Assembly: GCA_001871075.1 (NCBI GenBank)
Contig: MNUP01000045.1
Coordinates: forward strand, 1 to 14,532
DNA: 14,532 bases
Source: Candidatus Desantisbacteria bacterium CG1_02_49_89
Lineage (GTDB): Bacteria > Desantisbacteria > UBA1551
Direction of reading: 5' to 3'
Shown here piece after piece: positions 1 to 5,347 of the stretch. Under the pieces are notes generated by a model. The model was not told where the DNA came from. It did no database searches and worked only from the letters and a program-made list of their open reading frames with translations. The position numbers and the translations under genes were made by a program. Each line of letters starts with the position of its first letter. Position 1 is the first letter of the stretch.

Positions 1-197
1 TAAGGGAATATGAAGGAGGGGGCATGGATTCGCACGCCGCGGACCAGCTCCTGCCCTATCTCGCGCTTGCCGGGGGAAGGATAAAGGTGAACGGCGTTAC
101 GGACCACTGCCAGGCCAATATGTTCGTGATAGAAAAATTCCTGCCGGTCAAGTTCAAGGTTGAGGAAAAAATCATCGAAGTGGTCAGGGCAGAATAA
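1..197 (+). CDS. rtcA: RNA 3'-terminal phosphate cyclase, C-terminal fragment
   Basis: The 5' end lies outside the window; the frame runs from base 3 to the TAA at 195-197 (64 residues seen). The peptide contains HAADQLLPYLALAGG followed by VIEKFLPVKFKVE, which matches from memory the end of RtcA proteins (HLADQL..ALAGG ... TN..VVE.FLPV.F). RtcA is a cytoplasmic enzyme that uses ATP to convert an RNA 3'-phosphate to a 2',3'-cyclic phosphate, through an adenylated histidine. The His of the HxxDQ motif here is probably that residue, but I recall this rather than prove it. The TNI-type segment reads CQANMFVIEKF here. No RtcB or RtcR is visible. A heptamer array begins on the base directly after the stop. 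Family is fairly sure; the rest of the gene cannot be judged. Confidence 0.82.
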   Translation, partial: REYEGGGMDSHAADQLLPYLALAGGRIKVNGVTDHCQANMFVIEKFLPVKFKVEEKIIEVVRAE

Positions 198-232
198 TTC
201 GTTCATCGTGCGTCGTTCATCGTGCATCGTTA
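198..232 (+). repeat. Heptamer array, word ATCGTGC (5 units)
   Basis: Five degenerate 7-bp units of consensus (A/T/G)TCGT(G/T)C follow the rtcA stop codon without a gap. The same word recurs, in both orientations, at 2504-2531 and 2571-2598. The 7-bp period argues against coding use. Confidence 0.8.
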
Positions 233-235
233 ACT

Positions 236-260
236 CAGTGTCCAGTATCCAGTGTCCAGC
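236..260 (+). repeat. Heptamer array, word CAGTGTC
   Basis: Three full units (CAGTGTC, CAGTATC, CAGTGTC) and a partial CAGC. It is separated from the preceding array by three bases and uses an unrelated word with the same 7-bp period. Confidence 0.75.
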
Positions 261-270
261 AAAAGATTTA

Positions 271-300
271 TCTGTGGAAATCCGTGTGAATCCGTGGTTG
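271..300 (+). repeat. Decamer array, AATCCGTGGT type, copy 1
   Basis: Three 10-bp units around the core TCCGTG(G/T) (TCTGTGGAAA, TCCGTGTGAA, TCCGTGGTTG). Close relatives lie at 7974-8003 and 14401-14430, so this is a dispersed family with period 10. Confidence 0.75.
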
Positions 301-307
301 ATAAATG

Positions 308-338
308 CAGTTGTCAGTTGTGAGTTGTCAGTTATCAG
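308..338 (+). repeat. Heptamer array, word CAGTTGT
   Basis: Four units (CAGTTGT twice, GAGTTGT, CAGTTAT) plus CAG. From memory this resembles the short tandemly repeated repetitive (STRR) heptamers of cyanobacteria, though nothing else here points to a cyanobacterium. Confidence 0.75.
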
Positions 339-383
339 TAAAAGCCAAATATTACTCTGTGCCTCCGTGCCTCTGTGGTGATT
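338..383 (+). repeat. 46-bp module with 8-bp CTCTGTGC units, copy 1
   Basis: The module starts GTAAAAGCCAAA, then has three 8-bp units (CTCTGTGC, CTCCGTGC, CTCTGTGG) and ends TGATT directly against the ATG at 384. A second copy at 14448-14493 is the same length with about six mismatches. Its GGTGAT (377-382) matches the anti-Shine-Dalgarno complement and may serve as the ribosome-binding sequence of the next gene. Confidence 0.75.
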
Positions 384-1745
384 ATGAATAAATTATCCCT
401 TTTTATTTTTGTGCTTATTCTTTTTCTGTGGCTGCCCGGCGCTGCGCCGGCGGAGCAGGTGTTCACGTCCGCGAACGAGACGATCAATCTCTCGATAGCC
501 GCTGTTCCCGGAACCGAAACAGGCGCCGAAGGCGCAATAGAAGAAGCAGGGAGGTTCTGCCAGGAGGGAATGCGCGAATACGCCGCGGGAAACTGGCCCC
601 GGGCAAAAGACAAGTTCGACATCGCGATAAAAATGCTCGCGGGGCTTGACGAGGGCAGCCTGGAACCGGCGGCCCAGCAGGAATATAACAACCTTTTCGG
701 TTCCGTCTGCCAGTACCAGCTGCGCGTCCGCAACCTTATCTACGGGTTTTCCGTAAGCGTTGACGACATCGGCACTGAGGCCTGCCCCTTTCCGCTTGTT
801 TTCAACCACAAGGTGGAGAAATGGCTCCAGCGCTACGTCACCGTGGACTATGAATATTTCGGCAAGAAACTCTACGAATCCGGGAAATACTACCAGATGA
901 TAAAGGAAATTTTCAAAGAGAGCGGCCTGCCGCCGGAGCTCGCGTATACGGCGTTTGTTGAGAGCGGTTTCAACCCGTACGCGTATTCAAGGGCGAATGC
1001 CGCCGGCATGTGGCAGTTCGTGGCTTACACGGGCAGCCTTTACGGGCTGGACCGGGACCACTGGGTCGATGAAAGGCGCGACGTTGAGAAATCCACGAAG
1101 GCTGCCGCGGAGTTCCTGAGGAGCCTTTATAAGCAGTTCGGCTCATGGCCTCTTGCGCTTGCCGCGTATAACGGGGGGCCGAACAGGGTTGCCAAGGCAA
1201 TAAAAGACCAGGGGACAAATAATTTCTGGGACCTTGTCCTGCCGGCCGAGACAACGGAATTCGTGCCCAAGATATTCGCGACGATAATGATAGCAAGAGA
1301 CCCTGAGGCATACGGGTTCACAAGGGAATTCAAGGACGCGCATAGTTTCGACTCCGTGCAGATCGACAGGTGCGTGAACCTAAGCACGGTCGCCAGGTGC
1401 TGCAGCGCGCCCCTTGAGGAGATCGTGGGCCTTAACCCTGAGCTGACAAGGATGTGCACGCCTGACAACCCGGGGACCTACACGCTGAAAATACCCGCGG
1501 GCTCCAAAGAAACTTTCTACGCGCGCTTCCTGGCCCTGGCTGAGAACCAGAGGTATCTTTCTAAAGAGGAAGTCGCGCGCATGAAGGGGTACTGGATCAC
1601 CTATACGATAAAGGCGGGCGATTCGCTGGGCAAGATCGCTAAAAAGTTCAACACGACCATAGAAAAAATCCGGCAGTGGAATCCTTCCGTAAGAAAGCAG
1701 AAATATCTGCAGATAGGTTCCAAACTCAAGGTTTTCCAGAAATGA
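384..1745 (+). CDS. mltD: Membrane-bound or periplasmic lytic transglycosylase, SLT + LysM (MltD-like)
   Basis: Cleaves the MurNAc-GlcNAc bond of peptidoglycan to leave 1,6-anhydro-MurNAc; it acts in the periplasm. Numbering is from ATG 384 (453 residues). A hydrophobic signal peptide (MNKLSLFIFVLILF...) ends near AAPA. Residues about 55-105 look like a helical TPR-type segment. The SLT domain spans roughly 165-310, with catalytic Glu193 in VESGFNP, then ANAAGMWQF and LALAAYNGG. A C-terminal LysM (about 406-451, YTIKAGDSLGKIAKKF...IGSKLKVF) should bind glycan. A weaker LysM-like stretch may lie near 335-370. No lipobox cysteine follows the signal, so it need not be a lipoprotein. A GTG at 375 lies inside a repeat and is less likely as start. 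The stop overlaps the next start by ATGA, implying translational coupling. Family assignment is strong. Confidence 0.92.
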   Translation: MNKLSLFIFVLILFLWLPGAAPAEQVFTSANETINLSIAAVPGTETGAEGAIEEAGRFCQEGMREYAAGNWPRAKDKFDIAIKMLAGLDEGSLEPAAQQEYNNLFGSVCQYQLRVRNLIYGFSVSVDDIGTEACPFPLVFNHKVEKWLQRYVTVDYEYFGKKLYESGKYYQMIKEIFKESGLPPELAYTAFVESGFNPYAYSRANAAGMWQFVAYTGSLYGLDRDHWVDERRDVEKSTKAAAEFLRSLYKQFGSWPLALAAYNGGPNRVAKAIKDQGTNNFWDLVLPAETTEFVPKIFATIMIARDPEAYGFTREFKDAHSFDSVQIDRCVNLSTVARCCSAPLEEIVGLNPELTRMCTPDNPGTYTLKIPAGSKETFYARFLALAENQRYLSKEEVARMKGYWITYTIKAGDSLGKIAKKFNTTIEKIRQWNPSVRKQKYLQIGSKLKVFQK

Positions 1746-2494
1746 CAGAGCCGCAGGCTTCTTTTTCGGAATTCGCAGGCGTATACGACAGGTTCATGCA
1801 CTACATAGACTACCCCGGATGGGTCAGGTATGCCTGCGAGATACTCAACCTTTACAACATAAGGGGCAGGAAACTGCTGGACATCGCGTGCGGAACAGGG
1901 ACCTGCGCCCTTCTTTTCGCGGAGAAAGGGTTTGAGGTCACGGGGATCGACGCGTCGCAGGAGATGATAGCGCAGGCCCTGGAAAAAGCGGGATCAGACA
2001 AGCACGCGGCCCTTTTCCAGCAGCAGGACATGCGGGATTTCCGCCTTGGCCTGAAGTTCAATATCGCGACGAGTTTCTACGACAGCATTAACTACCTGCT
2101 CACCGCCGAAGATGTGGGCAGGGCCTTTGCCTGCGCTTTTGAGTCCCTCGAGGAAGGCGGCGCGTTCATCTTCGACATGAATACCGAATATGCGCTGAGC
2201 GAGATCTGGGGGTCAAAGACCATGAAAAGGAACGAAGGCGGTGTTTCTTCCGTGTGGAAGAACGAATATGACCCCTTAACAAAGATCTGCACCCTTTGCC
2301 TGACCTGGTCAACCAGGGAGAACGGGAAGAACCGGGAGCACGTTGAAATACACAGGGAAAGGGCCTACGGAAACGCGGAGGTAAAAAGCCTGCTTGAAAA
2401 AGCAGGGTTCAAAAGGATCATTATATACGCTCACCCGACGTTCAGCCCGCCGTTTGAATTAACGGCGCGCATAATGGTGGTCGCGCTTAAATAA
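1742..2494 (+). CDS. Class I SAM-dependent methyltransferase
   Basis: A soluble 250-residue protein with a Rossmann-type methyltransferase core. Motif I is LLDIACGTGT (45-54), followed by the strand end VTGIDAS (66-72), whose acidic residue should hold the SAM ribose. QQQDMRDF (94-100) fits the loop that contacts adenine, and SFYDSINYLL (111-120) fits the motif IV strand. These features match Methyltransf_25/Methyltransf_11-type enzymes; the substrate cannot be told. The start chosen is ATG 1742, which overlaps the transglycosylase stop in an ATGA junction. An in-frame ATG at 1676 lies inside the LysM coding sequence and would add 22 residues with no methyltransferase character. Coupling to a cell-wall enzyme may be incidental. 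Fold is confident; role is open. Confidence 0.88.
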   Translation: MTEPQASFSEFAGVYDRFMHYIDYPGWVRYACEILNLYNIRGRKLLDIACGTGTCALLFAEKGFEVTGIDASQEMIAQALEKAGSDKHAALFQQQDMRDFRLGLKFNIATSFYDSINYLLTAEDVGRAFACAFESLEEGGAFIFDMNTEYALSEIWGSKTMKRNEGGVSSVWKNEYDPLTKICTLCLTWSTRENGKNREHVEIHRERAYGNAEVKSLLEKAGFKRIIIYAHPTFSPPFELTARIMVVALK

Positions 2495-2503
2495 CCGTCT
2501 TAG

Positions 2504-2598
2504 ATCGTACATCGTTCTTCGTTCATCGTTTAAACTCATGACCCATGACACATGCCTCATGACTGTTTTTACGATGCACGATGCACGAAGCACGATTC
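2504..2598 (+). repeat. Inverted pair of heptamer arrays, word ATCGTTC
   Basis: The left arm 2504-2531 has four units of the ATCGTTC type. The right arm 2571-2598 has four units of ACGATGC type, its reverse complement. By hand about 21 of 28 positions could pair. The span between the arms is a third array with another word, followed by a short T run. The pair fills the gap between two same-strand genes. Confidence 0.78.
2535..2563 (+). repeat. Heptamer array, word CTCATGA, inside the inverted pair
   Basis: Four units (CTCATGA, CCCATGA, CACATGC, CTCATGA) occupy the loop of the surrounding inverted arrays. An in-frame ATG at 2552 within it opens a longer reading frame, but this is unlikely to be the real start of the next gene. 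Confidence 0.72.
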
Positions 2599-2600
2599 GC

Positions 2601-2606
2601 GAGGAG
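2601..2606 (+). promoter_or_regulatory. Shine-Dalgarno GAGGAG that sets the start at 2612
   Basis: GAGGAG lies five bases before ATG 2612 and directly after the right arm of the repeat. It supports 2612 over the in-frame ATG at 2552 in the repeat. Confidence 0.75.
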
Positions 2607-2611
2607 TAAGG

Positions 2612-3706
2612 ATGGATGAGATCGAGGAACTCGAAAAACAGGGGTATGACATAATCGATATAATTGCCGGGGATGTAAAACCCGCCCGGGAAGTGCAGTA
2701 CCTTGTTGACCGGGTCGTGAAGAACAAGGGCGGGGATTTCTACGGCGGGATCCTTTTCGAGCTGGCTTCCGTCCGGTTCCCGGAGGACAGGGCAAAAGCC
2801 CTGTGGCAGGAAATACTGCGCCACAAATACATAATAAGCGAAAGGCTGGGCAGGAACATAGGGGTAAGGGTCGCGACGCTTGACTACCTGGAAAACATCA
2901 AAAAACTCATCAGCGCCCCTGTCATAATTCCCGAGACCGAGTTCGCGAAAACGCTCAAGCTTTCAACCACCGACGACCTGACAGGCCTTTACAACCGCCG
3001 GTACCTTAACAACAGGCTGCGCGCCATGGTTTCCGAGGCGCAGGCGGAAAGATCCAGGTTTTCCGTCCTGATGATGGACCTGGACGGCTTTAAGAAATTC
3101 AACGACACGCAGGGCCACCAGGCAGGCGACCTTATACTGCAGGAGTTTGCCCGCGTCCTGAGGGAAGGCCTGCGCAAGAGCGACATGGTCGCGCGGTACG
3201 GCGGGGACGAAATGGTCTGTATCCTGCCGCTTACCGATAAATTCATTGCCAAAACAGTCGCGTCCAAGATCTGCGAACAGGTCAGGAAGGATTTTTCCGA
3301 GGTGAAGATCTCACTTAGCACCGGGATCGCGGAATACCCGACCGACGCGGCGGACGACGAAGGCCTTATATTGCAGTCAGACGCCGCGATGTACAGGGCA
3401 AAGGCGTTCGGCGGCAGCGCGGTTTCCTATTTCCACCCGGTTGAAATAACATACCGCCATACCGAGCCCGGGCCCGGGGATGTTGCCTGCGTGGGCGACT
3501 TCAACAGGTGGAACAGCAAGAAAGGCATGATGAAGCCGGATGAAAAGCCGGGGGTTTGGAAGGTTTCCCTGGACCTGCTCGCGGGAAAATACAAATATAA
3601 GTTCCTTATAGACGGTTCAAAATGGGTTACAGACCCTTCGCAGGTTGAATGCGGGGATGACGGGTTCGGCGGGATGTGCTCTGTCCTTAGTGTAAGAATG
3701 GAGTGA
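2612..3706 (+). CDS. Diguanylate cyclase (GGDEF) fused to C-terminal glycogen-binding CBM48/AMPK-beta-like domain
   Basis: A 364-residue protein with no signal peptide or membrane segment. Residues 1-110 are mostly helical and not recognised. The GGDEF domain covers about 115-275: DDLTGLYNRRYL, MMDLDGFKKFND (metal-binding Asp156), and the active-site loop GGDEM at 197-201, with Met in place of the usual Phe. RKSD (188-191) sits five residues before it, as in the RxxD product-inhibition site, so the enzyme should make c-di-GMP and be feedback inhibited. Residues about 283-363 resemble the AMPK-beta glycogen-binding module: VGDFNRWN, GVWKVSLDL, GKYKYKFLIDGSKWVTDP. Trp300, Lys330 and Trp338 align by eye with its sugar-contacting residues. 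The likely idea is a cyclase that senses or docks on glycogen or another alpha-glucan; this is inference. A CBM fused to a cyclase is unusual to me. Confidence 0.87.
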   Translation: MDEIEELEKQGYDIIDIIAGDVKPAREVQYLVDRVVKNKGGDFYGGILFELASVRFPEDRAKALWQEILRHKYIISERLGRNIGVRVATLDYLENIKKLISAPVIIPETEFAKTLKLSTTDDLTGLYNRRYLNNRLRAMVSEAQAERSRFSVLMMDLDGFKKFNDTQGHQAGDLILQEFARVLREGLRKSDMVARYGGDEMVCILPLTDKFIAKTVASKICEQVRKDFSEVKISLSTGIAEYPTDAADDEGLILQSDAAMYRAKAFGGSAVSYFHPVEITYRHTEPGPGDVACVGDFNRWNSKKGMMKPDEKPGVWKVSLDLLAGKYKYKFLIDGSKWVTDPSQVECGDDGFGGMCSVLSVRME

Positions 3707-3714
3707 ATGTCCGT

Positions 3715-3785
3715 CGTGTAACGTGTAAGGTGTAAGGCAAACTTTAAAAGATTATTTAATCCCGTTACACGTGACACGTTACACG
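3715..3785 (+). repeat. Inverted pair of heptamer arrays, word GTGTAAC
   Basis: The left arm 3715-3737 and the right arm 3763-3785 are reverse complements at 20 of 23 positions, each about three 7-bp units, with a 25-base A/T-rich loop. The hairpin occupies nearly the whole gap and ends eight bases before the GGAGGA ribosome-binding site (3794-3799) of the next gene. No T run follows it, so a simple intrinsic terminator is not supported. Confidence 0.82.
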
Positions 3786-3805
3786 GTTTTTCCGGAGGAA
3801 AAAGA

Positions 3806-4501
3806 ATGGCGTGTTACGAAAAAGACCCTGACCGCGACGGAAGCCACAACAGGCAGGAGCTTGAAGCGGCAGCGAAAAACATAGGCATAAGCCTTTTCGG
3901 GGTTGCGCTTCTTGAGCCAGCGCGCGAATACTTCCACGGATCGATAAAAGAGAGCGCTTCAGGCCTGAAATTCGGCATCTCAATGGGTGTCAGGCTGCAG
4001 GACAGCATAATAGACGGGATAAACGGTGAGCCGACCCTGATCTACAAGCACCACTACTCGACAGTAAACCACCTTTTAGACCAGGCGGCTTTGCGGATAG
4101 CGGGCCTGATACAGGATAAAGGAGCGAGGGCAATACCGGTTCCCGCTTCGCAGATCGTGGACTGGGAAAAACAGCTTGGCCACCTTTCCCACAGGGTGAT
4201 CGCTTATTACGCGGGCCTTGGCTGGATAGGCCGATCCACCCTTCTTGTGAACCCGCGGTCCGGCGCAAGGGCCAGGTACGTGACCGTGCTGACAGACCTT
4301 CATTTAACGGCTGATAAACCCGCTGAAGGCAGCTGCGGGGAATGTCGAAGATGCATTGAGGCCTGCCCTGCGGGGGCTATAACAAAGGAAGGATACGATA
4401 AGGCAAAGTGCCTTGAAAAATTGAAGGAGTTCGCGAAGAAGCAGGGCATCGGGCAGTTCATATGCGGGGTTTGCGTAAAGGCTTGTAAAGGCAGTTCTTA
4501 A
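3806..4501 (+). CDS. Short QueG-like (COG1600) iron-sulfur protein
   Basis: A 231-residue protein, started by GGAGGA six bases upstream of ATG 3806. AGLGWIGRSTLLVNP (136-150) is the signature seen in epoxyqueuosine reductases. Eight cysteines fit two [4Fe-4S] clusters: C177-x2-C180-x2-C183-x3-C187-P, then C202 and C220-x2-C223-x3-C227. In QueG this core reduces epoxyqueuosine in tRNA with cobalamin. Here the protein is short (QueG is typically over 300 residues) and ends right after the second cysteine set, without the HEAT-type tail. The stretch before AGLGW reads LGHLSHRVIAYY, unlike the usual DSxPxxER segment as I recall it. It is therefore likely a paralogue with another substrate, such as a redox or corrinoid-linked partner. 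Family is good; calling it queG would be too strong. The stop codon TAA is shared with a repeat array. Confidence 0.75.
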   Translation: MACYEKDPDRDGSHNRQELEAAAKNIGISLFGVALLEPAREYFHGSIKESASGLKFGISMGVRLQDSIIDGINGEPTLIYKHHYSTVNHLLDQAALRIAGLIQDKGARAIPVPASQIVDWEKQLGHLSHRVIAYYAGLGWIGRSTLLVNPRSGARARYVTVLTDLHLTADKPAEGSCGECRRCIEACPAGAITKEGYDKAKCLEKLKEFAKKQGIGQFICGVCVKACKGSS

Positions 4502-4608
4502 TTATGAATTATGAGTGATGAGTTATGTCCCTTCGGGACATCAACAGCACGGATGTTTATTTAAATAAAATTCCTTCACTCATAAATCATAATTCATAAC
4601 TCATAATT
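4500..4608 (+). repeat. Inverted pair of heptamer arrays, word AATTATG
   Basis: The left arm 4500-4527 has four units (AATTATG, AATTATG, AGTGATG, AGTTATG) and includes the last two bases of the upstream stop codon. The right arm 4581-4608 has four units of CATAATT type. By hand 24 of 28 positions pair. The loop holds a small hairpin TGTCCC TTC GGGACA (4526-4540) and an A/T-rich part. Confidence 0.82.
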
Positions 4609-4639
4609 GATATCCGTCTCACAAGGGCCAGCATAAAAC

Positions 4640-5218
4640 ATGGGGAAGATAAAAGAAGCCAAACCTGTTAAGCTGATCATGGGCGTTATCGCCTGCTGCG
4701 CAGGAACCGCGGAGGAAGCTGAGGGACTGCTCGTGAAAAAGTTCGGCAGCATTGACGCGCGCAGCGCCGTTACCCCTTTCGGCTTTACCGATTACTATGA
4801 GAATGAAATGGGCAAGAATCTCCTGCGCGTGTGGATCTCTTTTGAAAAGCTGGTTGACCCGCAGGAGCTTGCCGGCATAAAGACAGAGACGAACAAGATC
4901 GAGGAAAAATTAAGTGTAGGGGTCGGATTCATCCGACCCGAAGGCGCGGGCTTGATAAATCAAGCCCCTGCAAAAAAACGGCGCGTAAACCTGGACCCCG
5001 GGTATATTGACGGGGGCAAGCTTGTCCTGGCAAGCACGAAGAACTACAGCCACAGGATCTATTTAAGCAAGGGGATCTACGCGGAAGTGACGCTTATTTT
5101 TGAAAAAAGCGCGTTCCGCCCGCTCGCGTGGACTTATCCTGATTATAAATCCGTTACCGCGCTTGATTTTCTGGTAAAAGCGCGCAGCCGCTACCTCGCA
5201 CAACTAAAAAAGGCGTAG
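4640..5218 (+). CDS. DUF4416 family protein with an in-frame repeat insertion
   Basis: A soluble 192-residue protein of the uncharacterised DUF4416 family. Recognisable parts are VKLIMGVIACC near the N-terminus, FGFTDYYENEMGKNLLRVWISFE (47-69), RRVNLDPGYIDGGKLVLAST (114-133), HRIYLSKGIYAEVTL (138-152) and LAWTYPDYKS (162-171). No function is established that I know of. Residues about 93-113 are encoded by a palindromic element (see 4915-4972) and do not look like family sequence; the flanks rejoin in the correct frame. The Shine-Dalgarno is weak: an AAGGG at 4623-4627 sits 12 bases from ATG 4640. The next ATG in frame is well inside conserved sequence, so 4640 is preferred. Confidence 0.83.
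   Translation: MGKIKEAKPVKLIMGVIACCAGTAEEAEGLLVKKFGSIDARSAVTPFGFTDYYENEMGKNLLRVWISFEKLVDPQELAGIKTETNKIEEKLSVGVGFIRPEGAGLINQAPAKKRRVNLDPGYIDGGKLVLASTKNYSHRIYLSKGIYAEVTLIFEKSAFRPLAWTYPDYKSVTALDFLVKARSRYLAQLKKA
4915..4972 (+). repeat. Double-hairpin palindromic element inserted inside the DUF4416 gene
   Basis: A 58-bp unit bounded by TGTAGGGG (4915-4922) and CCCCTGCA (4965-4972), which are inverted with one mismatch. Inside are two perfect 9-bp inverted repeats: GGGTCGGAT/ATCCGACCC (4920-4928, 4931-4939) and GGGCTTGAT/ATCAAGCCC (4948-4956, 4959-4967), each around two central bases. It is read through in frame without a stop. From memory, similar GTAGGGG...CCCCTAC double palindromes are common between genes in uncultured bacteria. 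Confidence 0.82.
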
Positions 5219-5235
5219 TTAGCGGGCAAATTGTT

Positions 5236-5318
5236 AGATTGCCAGATTTAAGATTGTAAGAGTGAAAATAAATTGATTTTTATCTAAAACAATCCTTCAA
5301 TCTTACATCTCACAATAT
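5236..5318 (+). repeat. Inverted pair of degenerate 7-8 bp arrays, word AGATTG
   Basis: The left arm 5236-5264 and right arm 5290-5318 pair at about 22 of 29 positions by hand, with a 25-base A/T-rich loop. Units are AGATTGN-like with 7- or 8-bp spacing. It lies between the DUF4416 stop and the HD-GYP gene. Confidence 0.7.
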
Positions 5319-5347
5319 CTCAATGAACTAAGGAATGGGGGTTTAAA

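Noticed and set aside
160-381. Open frame of 73 codons crossing the first repeat-rich gap
   Set aside because: It begins inside rtcA in another frame and consists mainly of translated repeat words; no protein-like pattern or ribosome-binding site.
198-383. CRISPR-like array
   Set aside because: Units are 7-10 bp in direct contact with no spacers, and no cas genes are present.
1676-1741. Upstream start for the methyltransferase
   Set aside because: It lies within the LysM coding sequence and adds residues unlike the family; the ATGA overlap at 1742 is a better start.
3715-3785. Intrinsic transcription terminator
   Set aside because: The stem is long but A/T-rich in the loop, has mismatches, and is not followed by a T run; a ribosome-binding site follows instead. 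The same applies to the other inverted arrays.
4500-4608. Insertion sequence or MITE with target duplication
   Set aside because: No transposase and no clear flanking direct repeat; the arms are arrays of a short word rather than unique terminal repeats.
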